A program made the translations under genes and the position numbers. The notes beneath the pieces were generated by a model. That model made no database searches and had not been told where the DNA came from. It worked only from the letters and a program-made list of their open reading frames with translations. Positions 5,937 through 11,931 of a DNA stretch of 34,346 nt are shown one piece after another (the first letter of the stretch is position 1; every line of letters begins with the position of its first letter). The DNA comes from a virus: positions 1 to 34,346 of IMG/VR virus record IMGVR_UViG_3300023174_000020; one strand, 5' to 3'.

Positions 5937-6390
5937 GTATTTGAATTCTCCAATATTCAGCGATTAGTAGGGCTTCAGCCCTATTGATGTCCTTTTTGAG
6001 CTTTAACTTAGCCTTCGGGAATAACTGCCTAGCCTTTTCCAATGCTTCATTTTTGTCAGCAGTTAACCCGAAATAGCCCTTCCATTTTTGAGGACTTACC
6101 AAGTGAAAAGGGTAGTTAGTCAATTCGCAAACTGCACTAATAACACCTACAGCTCTTGCAAAATTCCATGTTGACGATATACCCTGTTTTGGCATAGCGT
6201 GAACCTGTTCCATGCAAATCTGAGCGCCTTCTTTGGGGTCAACAATGGATAGGATTCGACTTTTAAAAACAAGGGCGAGTATGTGTTTGTCTTTGTGTTC
6301 AATCATGAATGATTCAACATAATTCCCATCATGGTCAATTGCCCCAAGTGCGCCACTTACTGAACCAGCGTCTATGCCTATGTAAATCAT
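5908..6390 (-). CDS. RuvC-like Holliday junction resolvase
   Basis: 160 residues with the RuvC/RNase H-like layout. The first strand is IGIDAGSVSG, with catalytic D7. A second acidic residue lies in the CMEQVHAMP motif (E at about 60), followed by QGISSTWNFARAVG, as is typical of phage RuvC proteins. The final helix is NRAEALLIAEY. The last acidic pair is unusual: where bacterial RuvC has D-x-x-D before AL, this has N-R-A-E, with another D two residues before the N. It would cut branched DNA made by the Erf/exonuclease system before packaging. Starts with an ATGA overlap to the upstream gene. Confidence 0.82.
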   Translation of the reverse strand: MIYIGIDAGSVSGALGAIDHDGNYVESFMIEHKDKHILALVFKSRILSIVDPKEGAQICMEQVHAMPKQGISSTWNFARAVGVISAVCELTNYPFHLVSPQKWKGYFGLTADKNEALEKARQLFPKAKLKLKKDINRAEALLIAEYWRIQIHGTTPQNPK

Positions 6391-6656
6391 TGATTCCCTT
6401 TAATGTTGTTCATGCGCCAACGTAACTCATTAACGGCGGGTAACCCACGCTTTTTCTCGATGTCGGATAAGGTCTGCCACCACCATGCGGATGATTTCAT
6501 TTTCCCAAGGTCTTTCGTTTTCCTCTTGTGTCTCGCTATCCATTCCTTCGCTTCCATCTGCTTCAATGTCTCCAGTAGCTGTAAGCGCTCTTGTGGTGTC
6601 AGCGTAGCTAAGTTGCGAGGTTTCCCTGCATCTGTCCAGTAGTTTATTGGCTTCAT
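6387..6656 (-). CDS. Conserved phage hypothetical protein, 89 aa
   Basis: Lies between the replisome-organiser-like and RuvC-like genes and overlaps the latter by 4 nt, so it belongs to the replication operon. The C-terminal half (SSAWWWQTLSDIEKKRG, then ELRWRMNNIKG) reads like small basic phage proteins found near replication genes, with no known function. A second ORF in another frame (6430-6666) covers most of the same DNA and has an ATGA overlap with the upstream gene; I prefer this frame for its protein-like composition and its coupling to RuvC. Confidence 0.65.
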   Translation of the reverse strand: MKPINYWTDAGKPRNLATLTPQERLQLLETLKQMEAKEWIARHKRKTKDLGKMKSSAWWWQTLSDIEKKRGLPAVNELRWRMNNIKGNQ

Positions 6657-6662
6657 GTTTCG

Positions 6663-7001
6663 TCATGAGCGCCTCAATGCTTGAAGTTTAGCCCTTATAT
6701 CGTCAGGCATAGGTACTGACATTGCCCTGCTCTTTTCAATTGCTTCTAGGGCTGTTTCTGTGCGTTTAATCTCAGGAACTTCAGCACCATCCCATCTCTG
6801 TTGGTTAAGGTACACCAAGGGCGCAGGGATAAATGCACCATTTAACTTCAGCCATTGTTCTGTTGTTTTTAGCCAATTTATGTGTTTTAGGATTTGTTCG
6901 GCTTGGGTGTCGCAATAAGTCTTGTCCCATACCTGTTTGCATTTAGCCTTTCCACCTTTGCGTGGTGTGCTTGGGTAGGCTTTCCAAAAGTCTTCAAACA
7001 T
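6663..7001 (-). CDS. Replisome organiser / DnaT-like replication protein (C-terminal type)
   Basis: 112 residues from the ATG at 7001 (MFEDFWKAYPSTPRKGGKAK). This start has GGAG six bases upstream and leaves only an 8-nt overlap; two upstream in-frame ATGs lack it. The pattern FWKAYP..RKGGKAKCKQVWDK, then a helix with HINWLK and finally FIPAPLVYLNQQRWDGAEV is typical of the C-terminal domain of phage replication initiators and helicase loaders, which recruit host DnaB. The usual N-terminal winged-helix half is missing, so origin recognition must come from another protein. No phage helicase is visible. Confidence 0.7.
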   Translation of the reverse strand: MFEDFWKAYPSTPRKGGKAKCKQVWDKTYCDTQAEQILKHINWLKTTEQWLKLNGAFIPAPLVYLNQQRWDGAEVPEIKRTETALEAIEKSRAMSVPMPDDIRAKLQALRRS

Positions 7002-7296
7002 CGGTTTCTCCATGAGTTGGTGGGTCAAACAATCCAGTCCATTTTTGTGTTTGTTCTTGCATTAAATCAGGTAAAAGATTAAAAAACACCTTAGTTTGCT
7101 CAGGTGAGAGCATGAATTGAGTTACTCGACCACATTCAAAACAATCCTGTTTTAACACTAAGTATCCGACATCAGATACATAGAATTCTGTAGGATAGCT
7201 GTCGTTTAAGTGCATTGCATTTCCTTTAGACATAGTTTCTCCAAGGGTGGATAGAGTCATTTCTATCCTACCTTCTCCAGACTGATTAGTGTTCAT
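6994..7296 (-). CDS. Hypothetical protein of replication operon, ~100 aa
   Basis: First clear gene downstream of the leftward early promoter. The ATG at 7296 has AGGA 8 nt upstream; in-frame ATGs at residues 13 and 22 also have purine-rich sites, so the start is uncertain. The C-terminal part (GYLVLKQDCFECGRVTQFMLSPEQTKVFFNLLPDL) carries a CxxC pair and an amphipathic helix. No family recognised. Confidence 0.6.
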   Translation of the reverse strand: MNTNQSGEGRIEMTLSTLGETMSKGNAMHLNDSYPTEFYVSDVGYLVLKQDCFECGRVTQFMLSPEQTKVFFNLLPDLMQEQTQKWTGLFDPPTHGETDV

Positions 7297-7530
7297 TTAT
7301 TGAATCCTATTAACATTGAAAAACCAAAAAGCCCCAAGTGCGCTTGACGGATTTGTTCGCTTATACACACAGCCTTGTTTACCACCGATGTACTGTGTGC
7401 TTTACCAGTCGCCAAATCAACGCTGGTCACATTTTGCACAAGGGGTGTACTTGTGTGCGGTGTTTTCTTCCAAGCCATCCATGCAAATGCGCTGCTATCG
7501 TGTGGAGTACGGATGCTGTTGGTAGACAAT
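7297..7530 (-). other. Untranslated or weakly coding stretch of leftward operon leader
   Basis: Between the conditional terminator and the first clear gene. One minus-strand frame is open from 7661 to 7293 and ends in an ATGA overlap with the next gene, but its upstream ATG lies within the -10 box of the promoter and cannot be in the transcript. A shorter start at 7478 (MAWKKTPHTSTP, 61 aa) has no ribosome site. I cannot support a gene; coupling of a short peptide is possible. Confidence 0.4.
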
Positions 7531-7650
7531 AAAAAAAGCCGTTTACAACTGCTCTCTGGTGGTAGTCCTTTGTAAATTATTCCTACGAAATTTACAAAAG
7601 ACAGAAAGCATGTGCAAACGGCCTTAATTTCGTTACCTACCACAGCAACG
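7531..7650 (-). ncRNA. Structured leader RNA / small RNA with conditional terminator
   Basis: Starts about 7 nt after the -10 box at 7657-7662 and ends in seven T after a long stem. Pairing: A (7637-7643, GTGGTAG) with A' (7559-7565, CTACCAC), 7 bp; B (7608-7622) with B' (7538-7552), 15 positions with two mismatches and one wobble, directly before the T-run; C (7589-7598) with C' (7569-7578), 10 bp. The order A-B-C-C'-A'-B' means A/A' and B/B' interleave. That gives either a pseudoknot or an antiterminator/terminator switch. It controls, or is cut off from, the replication operon downstream. Confidence 0.6.
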
Positions 7651-7656
7651 GAGCGA

Positions 7657-7684
7657 ATCATAACAAACTTTTAGTGTTTGTCAA
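7657..7684 (-). promoter_or_regulatory. Strong leftward sigma70-like promoter with operator dyad
   Basis: Minus strand: TTGACA (7684-7679), 16-nt spacer, TATGAT (7662-7657). An inverted repeat ACAAAC-N7-GTTTGT (7663-7681) fills the spacer and includes one AACACTA motif. This is a classic position for repression. The promoter starts inside the 3' end of the ribbon-helix-helix gene. Confidence 0.8.
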
Positions 7685-7844
7685 GATTAATTTTGACTTG
7701 TTGTTGTCTCTCAATTGAGTCGGCTAATAATTGGCGCAACCATTTAGTCCCTCCGAGTCGTTTAAACTCATTCCACTCACTTAAGGTTGCTCTTACGGCA
7801 ATGGTCTTGCCGCTTTTGGTCATTTCAGTTTTAGGTCTTGGCAT
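7671..7844 (-). CDS. Arc-like (ribbon-helix-helix) candidate repressor, 57 aa
   Basis: Begins MPRPKTEMTKSGKTIAV. The segment KTIAVRATLSEWNEFKRLGG (13-32) looks like a DNA-contacting strand and first helix, followed by TKWLRQLLADSIERQQQ (33-49) as helix two, the layout of Arc/MetJ dimers. Its 3' end overlaps the -35 box of the leftward promoter. AACACTA motifs lie around both that promoter and the divergent promoter upstream of its own start (7860-7926), so it plausibly represses both and itself. The function is inferred from fold pattern and position. Confidence 0.7.
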   Translation of the reverse strand: MPRPKTEMTKSGKTIAVRATLSEWNEFKRLGGTKWLRQLLADSIERQQQVKINLDKH

Positions 7845-7859
7845 AGGGAATGGATTGTG

Positions 7860-7926
7860 TAGTGTTTAACAAATACCACAATTAGGGTTTATCCTAGTGT
7901 ACAACACTACAATCTGTGTAACACTA
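7860..7926. promoter_or_regulatory. AACACTA operator cluster and rightward promoter
   Basis: AACACTA occurs at 7860-7866 (minus), 7903-7909 and 7920-7926 (plus), and TAGTGT at 7895-7900 makes a TAGTGT-ACA-ACACTA dyad with the second. A rightward promoter fits here: TTAACA (7866-7871), 18-nt spacer, TATCCT (7890-7895), start near 7902. The motifs overlap the -35 box and the start site, good repression positions. A fourth exact copy is at 7672-7678 in the leftward promoter. Confidence 0.6.
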
Positions 7927-7959
7927 CGAACTCTACCAACCACATTGAAAGGCGTGAAC

Positions 7960-8187
7960 ATGGAACTGGATATAGATTTTTGTGACCTTGAAATAGACAT
8001 CAAGGCTTGGGTCGAATGGGAATATGACCCCGACTACTCTCCCAATGAGGGAGTCTACGATAAATTCATTTGGGTAGCCTACTTACAGGTCGGCAACAAC
8101 CGCATTGACATTACAGACGATCTCTCTGCCAAGGAGTGCAAACAAATTGAAAAACAGATTGAGGAGTCTATCGATGACAGCTTTTAA
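7960..8187 (+). CDS. Hypothetical acidic protein, 75 aa
   Basis: First gene of the second rightward early operon. The start at 7960 (MELDIDFCDLEIDIKAWVEW) has AAAGG 7 nt upstream; an earlier in-frame ATG at 7897 would lie before the predicted transcription start. Strand-rich N-terminus, then DITDDLSAKECKQIEKQIEES as a C-terminal helix. This architecture is common in small phage proteins next to recombination genes; role unknown. Confidence 0.7.
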   Translation: MELDIDFCDLEIDIKAWVEWEYDPDYSPNEGVYDKFIWVAYLQVGNNRIDITDDLSAKECKQIEKQIEESIDDSF

Positions 8188-8464
8188 TAAAGCCAAGTGG
8201 GAAGCCTACCAAGGGCTAAATGATGATGACATCATGGATGCCATTGATGGCTCTGTAGCTATCCCTCTTGCCATCAAATCAGGCGACTGGGAGTATGCCT
8301 TCCAGTTCATCAAAGAACGCATTGACAACAAGATGCAGCGCAGGGCTGAGTTTTACTTGTACAGCAAGACAAATACCCCATCAATTGATGATGACAATGA
8401 ACTACGCACCTTGCGTACCCTTTGGTTGAAAAACGAGTACAGGGGAGAGAAAGATGAAGCTTAA
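8174..8464 (+). CDS. Hypothetical protein, 96 aa
   Basis: Start at 8174 (MTAFNKAKWEAYQG), with GAGGAG at 8161-8166; a longer upstream frame overlaps the previous gene and looks non-coding. Helical, with an acidic DDDIMDAIDG segment and KERIDNKMQRRAEFYLY. It overlaps the preceding gene by 14 nt and the next by 11, so it is part of the recombination operon. No family recognised. Confidence 0.7.
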   Translation: MTAFNKAKWEAYQGLNDDDIMDAIDGSVAIPLAIKSGDWEYAFQFIKERIDNKMQRRAEFYLYSKTNTPSIDDDNELRTLRTLWLKNEYRGEKDEA

Positions 8465-8669
8465 AAACACCATTGCAACAATCTTAGAGGAAAGCCAAGA
8501 TGAATATTTTTGCCAGTTTTGCACAAAGCCTAAAGTTGGCTCTCTCCCGATCTGCTCATGCTCAGGGAATTGGTTCAGACTTTCCGACTTTGACTTTGAT
8601 ACCCAATTCTCCATTGCCCAACAAATCTTTAACTCACAGAAAGGTACTGCCGACAAAGAAACTGACTGA
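8454..8669 (+). CDS. Small zinc-ribbon-like protein, 71 aa
   Basis: Carries C20-x2-C23 and C34-x-C36 (CQFC and CSC), a plausible four-cysteine zinc site, followed by a polar tail ending ADKETD. It overlaps the previous gene by 11 nt. Such small zinc proteins often sit beside phage ssDNA-annealing genes; a nucleic-acid-binding role is inference. Confidence 0.65.
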   Translation: MKLKNTIATILEESQDEYFCQFCTKPKVGSLPICSCSGNWFRLSDFDFDTQFSIAQQIFNSQKGTADKETD

Positions 8670-8744
8670 CCCTGAGTTTGTATATACAGACTCAACCAAA
8701 ACAAACATTTTTAAAACATTTCAAAAGTTTAAACAGGAGTGAAT

Positions 8745-9326
8745 ATGAAAGAACAAAGCAAAGAAAATCTAGAGGTATATGTAAAGTTGGCTGTGGCACG
8801 ATCAAAGCTACGATCAAAGGTTCTTAAGAAGTCAGGACAAAATAAGTTTGCTGGATACAACTACTTTGAACTTGGCGACTTCCTACACCCAATCATGGAG
8901 ATATTTGATGAAGTTGGCTTGATCGGCATAGTGTCGTTTACCAAAGAACAAGCTGAACTTCGCATTGTAGATACCGAAATGGGAGGTGAGATTGTCATTA
9001 CTTCACCTTTTGGGTCTGCGGCTCTCAAAGGTTGCCATGAAGTGCAGAACATTGGTGCAGTTGAAACCTACCAAAGACGCTATCTTTGGGTGACAGCAAT
9101 GGAGATTGTTGAGCATGATGCCCTTGATTCAACAACAGGGTCAGGCAACATTGAAACAGTAGATGTAGGCTTGATGATTGACCACTTGGCGGCTATTGAA
9201 GCTGCATCAACTTTAGAGGAATTAAAGAATGTCTACACTGCTGCTTACGCTCATTGCGATGGTGATAAAGGTTGGCAAAAGAAAGTGATTGATGCCAAAG
9301 AAAAACGTAAAGGAGCATTGAAATGA
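8745..9326 (+). CDS. Erf-family single-strand annealing recombinase
   Basis: 193 residues from the ATG at 8745, which has AGGAG five bases upstream; a GTG at 8739 overlaps that site. The N-terminal half shows the Erf signature: SGQNKFAGYNYFELGDFLHP, then FGSAALKGCHEVQNIGAVETYQRRYLWVTAMEI, where the conserved GxxxTYxRRY motif lies at about residues 105-114. Erf proteins coat and anneal ssDNA and in P22 circularise the terminally redundant genome. The exonuclease gene follows with a 4-nt overlap, forming a two-component recombination system. Confidence 0.9.
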   Translation: MKEQSKENLEVYVKLAVARSKLRSKVLKKSGQNKFAGYNYFELGDFLHPIMEIFDEVGLIGIVSFTKEQAELRIVDTEMGGEIVITSPFGSAALKGCHEVQNIGAVETYQRRYLWVTAMEIVEHDALDSTTGSGNIETVDVGLMIDHLAAIEAASTLEELKNVYTAAYAHCDGDKGWQKKVIDAKEKRKGALK

Positions 9327-9943
9327 GTGAAGTAGAACAAGGCACACCCGAATGGTTTACACAGCGTTGTGGTAAAGCTACTGCTTCTCGTATCTCTGAC
9401 ATTGTTGCCAAAACAAAGACAGGCTACAGCACCAGCAGGGCTAACTACATGGCTCAACTGGTAGTAGAGCGTATGACAAACCAAGTGGCAGAGTCATACA
9501 CCAATGCGGCTATGGAATGGGGTATCGAGAATGAACCCTTTGCTCGTGCCGCATACGAGGCTAAAACAGGCAATATGGTCGATCAGGTAGGTGCTATTGA
9601 CCATCCACGCATTACTATGTCTGCTGCCTCTCCTGATGGGCTTATTAGTGATGATGGATGCCTAGAGATCAAGTGTCCCAATACGGCAACCCATATCGAC
9701 ACAATCCTTGGTGATGAGCCAGCAAAGAAGTATTACGACCAAATGCAATGGCAGATGGCGTGTGCGAACAGAAGTTGGTGCGACTTTGTGAGTTTCGACC
9801 CACGAATGCCTGAACACCTACAACTGTTCATCAAAAGAATCGAGCGCAATGATCGTTATATTGCAGAACTCGAACAAGAGGTTATCCAATTCCTTTCAGA
9901 AGTGGATGACAAAGTTAAAAAACTCAATGAAATAAAGGTTTAA
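9323..9943 (+). CDS. YqaJ / lambda-exonuclease-like recombination nuclease
   Basis: 206 residues. The N-terminus, [19 protein letters not shown], is the usual start of YqaJ-type viral exonucleases. The PD-(D/E)xK site is [17 protein letters not shown], with D, E and K at about residues 105, 115 and 117. A further helix, [20 protein letters not shown], matches the family. It digests one strand from DNA ends to give ssDNA for the Erf protein. Overlaps erf by ATGA and is followed 2 nt later by the SSB-tail protein. Confidence 0.92.
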   Translation: MSEVEQGTPEWFTQRCGKATASRISDIVAKTKTGYSTSRANYMAQLVVERMTNQVAESYTNAAMEWGIENEPFARAAYEAKTGNMVDQVGAIDHPRITMSAASPDGLISDDGCLEIKCPNTATHIDTILGDEPAKKYYDQMQWQMACANRSWCDFVSFDPRMPEHLQLFIKRIERNDRYIAELEQEVIQFLSEVDDKVKKLNEIKV

Positions 9944-9945
9944 AC

Positions 9946-10188
9946 ATGGAACAGCGTGACAACAGTGGCGTACTTTTTAAGAACGACAAAAAAGAATCAG
10001 GAAACCAGCCTGATTACAAGGGCAACATCACAGTTGATGGTCAACCCTATTGGCTATCGGCTTGGATTAAAGAGGGGAAAACAGGCAAATTTATGGGCTT
10101 GGCAGTAAGCCCCAAAGAAGAAGCCAACACTTCCTCGCCAAAGAAGAAGCCATCCATTGAAGACATGGATTCAGACATTCCTTTTTAA
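9946..10188 (+). CDS. SSB-tail protein, probable ssDNA-binding accessory
   Basis: 80 residues. The core, [20 protein letters not shown], is strand-rich and could be a small OB-like fold. The C-terminus ends in [11 protein letters not shown], a near copy of the acidic DxDIPF tip by which bacterial SSB recruits repair and replication proteins. Two nucleotides after the exonuclease stop. Either a minimal phage SSB or a protein that mimics its tail to bind host partners; the fold is not certain. Confidence 0.65.
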   Translation: MEQRDNSGVLFKNDKKESGNQPDYKGNITVDGQPYWLSAWIKEGKTGKFMGLAVSPKEEANTSSPKKKPSIEDMDSDIPF

Positions 10189-10189
10189 A

Positions 10190-10265
10190 TTATGGGGGGA
10201 TATTGAATACATCTTGTATATGTGAGATTTACAACTCCCCCATAAGTGAGTTTAAGTTGTAAATC
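10190..10265 (+). ncRNA. H-type pseudoknot-like intergenic RNA element
   Basis: Stem 1: TTATGGGGG (10190-10198) with CCCCCATAA (10237-10245), 9 perfect pairs. Stem 2: GATTTACAACT (10226-10236) with AGTTGTAAATC (10255-10265), 11 perfect pairs. The 3' arm of stem 1 lies in the loop of stem 2, directly adjoining its 5' arm, so the stems interleave and can stack. It begins right after the SSB-tail gene stop and ends about 100 nt before the winged-helix gene. Could be a processing, stability or switching element. Confidence 0.6.
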
Positions 10266-10334
10266 GCACGAGACATCTAACCACAGGGTGAATATACAGA
10301 GGTGGTGACAGCGGGAGAGACTGCATTTGATAGT

Positions 10335-10350
10335 AAGTACACACTAACTT
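10335..10350 (+). promoter_or_regulatory. Phage-wide 16-bp motif AAGTACNCACTAACTT, copy 3 (N = A)
   Basis: Reads AAGTACACACTAACTT, 14 nt upstream of the winged-helix gene ATG. It lies in the would-be spacer of a weak promoter (TTGATA at 10327-10332, TAATAG at 10350-10355). This placement suggests control, perhaps autogenous, of the winged-helix protein. Confidence 0.75.
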
Positions 10351-10364
10351 AATAGGAGTTGATG

Positions 10365-10700
10365 ATGAGTTTGTTAGACAAAACGCATTTTGGTGGTGAA
10401 GTGAAACGATTCTTTGATTTGCCAATATTTAACAGGGTAAGGAATTCCGACCCAGTAACCAGCCATGAATCTGCTGATGCCGCTAAAGACTTAGCCGCCA
10501 AGCATTTCAGTGTCATTGTGGACTGTTTAAAGGCTCATGGAGCGCTTGGAAAGGATGGCATAGCCAGACATAGCGGGTTAGAGGCAAGTCAAGTCTCACG
10601 CCGTTTAAACGAATTAGAGAAGATGAATCTGATTCAATTGACAGGCAGGACTGTTAAGTCTTCATCGGGGCGCAATGAACGTGAATGGAGGGCAGTCTAA
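10365..10700 (+). CDS. Winged helix-turn-helix protein (candidate phage regulator)
   Basis: 111 residues from the ATG at 10365 (MSLLDKTHFGGEV), with AGGAG six bases upstream; a second ATG at 10362 is possible. Residues ~45-90 show a winged-helix layout: helix VIVDCLKAHG, helix DGIARHSGL, recognition helix ASQVSRRLNELEKMNLI, then a wing with TGRTVKSSSGRNEREW. The preceding NSDPVTSHESADAA motif recurs in phage HTH proteins. It is the best candidate to bind the 16-bp motif, a copy of which lies just upstream, but this is inference. Confidence 0.75.
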   Translation: MSLLDKTHFGGEVKRFFDLPIFNRVRNSDPVTSHESADAAKDLAAKHFSVIVDCLKAHGALGKDGIARHSGLEASQVSRRLNELEKMNLIQLTGRTVKSSSGRNEREWRAV

Positions 10701-10819
10701 TGTGGGATGTACTCGTAACTTTTATGCTGATGCTATTTGGTGCATTTGTAGTGATTGCTTTTGGTGCAATCCTGATTTGGACACTTTATTTGCTACAAAA
10801 CGAGGCCGACAATGACTGA
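10700..10819 (+). CDS. Single-span membrane protein, 39 aa
   Basis: Starts in a TAATG overlap with the winged-helix gene and ends 8 nt inside the next. Begins MWDVLVTFMLMLFGAFVV and continues IAFGAILIWTLYLL, one long hydrophobic helix, then a polar QNEADND tail. The tight overlaps on both sides argue that it is translated. Possible inner-membrane effector; function unknown. Confidence 0.6.
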   Translation: MWDVLVTFMLMLFGAFVVIAFGAILIWTLYLLQNEADND

Positions 10820-11036
10820 AGAAGATGAAGCATTCAACGACATTGAACGACAAGCCAACCAGCGTAAGGAGTCTGTCAAAGCAAACTTTCTCAAGCCCAA
10901 GTCTGCACAAGAGTTCTACGATGAACTACGCAATAACGTGATTGAAGAAGTTGCTAGAGAGGTTAGGAAGCTAACTGGCTTTGGTAAAGATACCATAGAT
11001 GGTTTGGCTATTTACATTGAAGGGATGAAGAAGTGA
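10812..11036 (+). CDS. Hypothetical protein, 74 aa
   Basis: Acidic helical protein: MTEEDEAFNDIERQANQRKES at the start and EEVAREVRKLTGFGKDTIDGLAIYIEG at the end. It overlaps its upstream neighbour by 8 nt and the downstream one by 4, so it belongs to the same early transcript. No family recognised. Confidence 0.7.
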   Translation: MTEEDEAFNDIERQANQRKESVKANFLKPKSAQEFYDELRNNVIEEVAREVRKLTGFGKDTIDGLAIYIEGMKK

Positions 11037-11215
11037 ACAAAACAAAGAATGACTTTGATTGGCGAGGACAACCTAGTATTTGGACAACAGATAAGAAGCT
11101 CAAGCAAATAACGGCGGGTCATATTCTTGGTAAAAACGCAAGAGAACGCATTGCCATGACAGAAAAGAAAGAATTTACAATCTATTCAAGGGCTAAATTG
11201 AAGAATGATTTGTAA
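11033..11215 (+). CDS. Hypothetical basic protein, 60 aa
   Basis: Starts by overlap with the preceding stop. The sequence has NDFDWRGQPSIWTTDKKL and a basic C-terminus (EFTIYSRAKLKNDL). The start annotated by the ORF is a GTG-type codon in the overlap (GTGAAC), so the exact start is uncertain. Overlaps the next ORF by 11 nt. No known role. Confidence 0.6.
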   Translation: MNKTKNDFDWRGQPSIWTTDKKLKQITAGHILGKNARERIAMTEKKEFTIYSRAKLKNDL

Positions 11216-11408
11216 GATAAGAACCTTTTACGGCAGACGTAATGGTCAACGTGGAAACAAAGTCACCACCATTGATCGAGGTGAAGCATGGCTATGTGAG
11301 AAGTGCGGAGAGGTGATCTTCTTTGAACACCTTGTCCCCAAACACTTCTGCAAGCAGCTAATTAAGCCTGTAGTCCTTGGAGATACTGGGTCTTCCCTGC
11401 CACCTTAA
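11205..11408 (+). CDS. Small zinc-binding-like protein, 67 aa
   Basis: Contains C31-x2-C34 (WLCEKCGEV) followed by H and C in PKHFC, a possible zinc ribbon, with a basic N-terminus (YGRRNGQRGNK). Its last 47 nt overlap the 3' end of the convergent endolysin gene. The final residues (GDTGSSLPP) therefore come from DNA under selection on the other strand. Confidence 0.6.
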   Translation: MICKIRTFYGRRNGQRGNKVTTIDRGEAWLCEKCGEVIFFEHLVPKHFCKQLIKPVVLGDTGSSLPP

Positions 11409-11826
11409 CAGCAGTCAATTCCTGCTTTTTGAGGTTATTAGGATCATAGGACACATGAACCCAACCTGAATCAGGTACACCCTGTGTGTAAAACTCTAAG
11501 ATCAACTGGGTGTAGTCCAAGTTGTCCATAATCCATTGGGCGAGATCAGCATTGGCAACGCCAGCAATCTCAATATCTGCCGCCATACCTTTGCAGTGGT
11601 CGGAAGTCTTAGAACCACCAACAGCGGCATTAGACTCAGGGCTACGATAGGCAGAATTCACTGTCACAGACTTACCAAAATGCTCACGCACTGGCTGAAG
11701 CACCTTGTCGCACAAAGTCTTGAGATTGTCAATGGCTTCCTCATCAGGCGTATTGTCGATGCCAAGACGGGTAGCAGTGTCAGATTTCGTTAGTTCTTTC
11801 AAAGAAAAATTGGCAGATAAGTTCAT
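11362..11826 (-). CDS. Endolysin, peptidase M15 type
   Basis: 154 residues, with no signal peptide visible. Zinc ligands of the M15A family are in SDHCKGMAADIEI (H77 and D84) and in GWVHVSY (H124), with NSAYRSPESNAAVGG upstream as in phage L-alanyl-D-glutamate or D,D-peptidases. It cleaves peptidoglycan cross-links or stems at lysis and needs a holin to reach the wall. It is separated from the holin and spanins by two other genes, and is the last gene of the late operon. Early rightward transcription probably passes antisense across it. Confidence 0.9.
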   Translation of the reverse strand: MNLSANFSLKELTKSDTATRLGIDNTPDEEAIDNLKTLCDKVLQPVREHFGKSVTVNSAYRSPESNAAVGGSKTSDHCKGMAADIEIAGVANADLAQWIMDNLDYTQLILEFYTQGVPDSGWVHVSYDPNNLKKQELTAVKVAGKTQYLQGLQA

Positions 11827-11931
11827 TTATTTAACCTTTCGTTGTAAAAATTGATGGATTATGGGTGGAAGCTGTCACAAATCAGAGATAGGATTTTACT
11901 TGGCAATAGTGCCATAACCAAGGGGAACATT

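Noticed and set aside
6430-6666. 78-codon ORF overlapping the 6387 gene
   Set aside because: Kept only as a finding; the second half is compositionally unlike a protein and the other frame links to RuvC.
7310-7480. Minus-strand frame reading CAKCDQR and IGGKQGCVYKRTN
   Set aside because: Protein-like, but broken by TGA and TAA within a few codons; a decayed zinc protein cannot be shown.
7316-7575. Three overlapping plus-strand ORFs rich in Cys
   Set aside because: No ribosome sites, mutually overlapping frames, antisense to the leader; read as shadows.
7293-7661. 122-codon minus-strand ORF with ATGA overlap to next gene
   Set aside because: Its ATG is part of the -10 box of the leftward promoter and the first third is the stem-loop RNA; the protein looks random.
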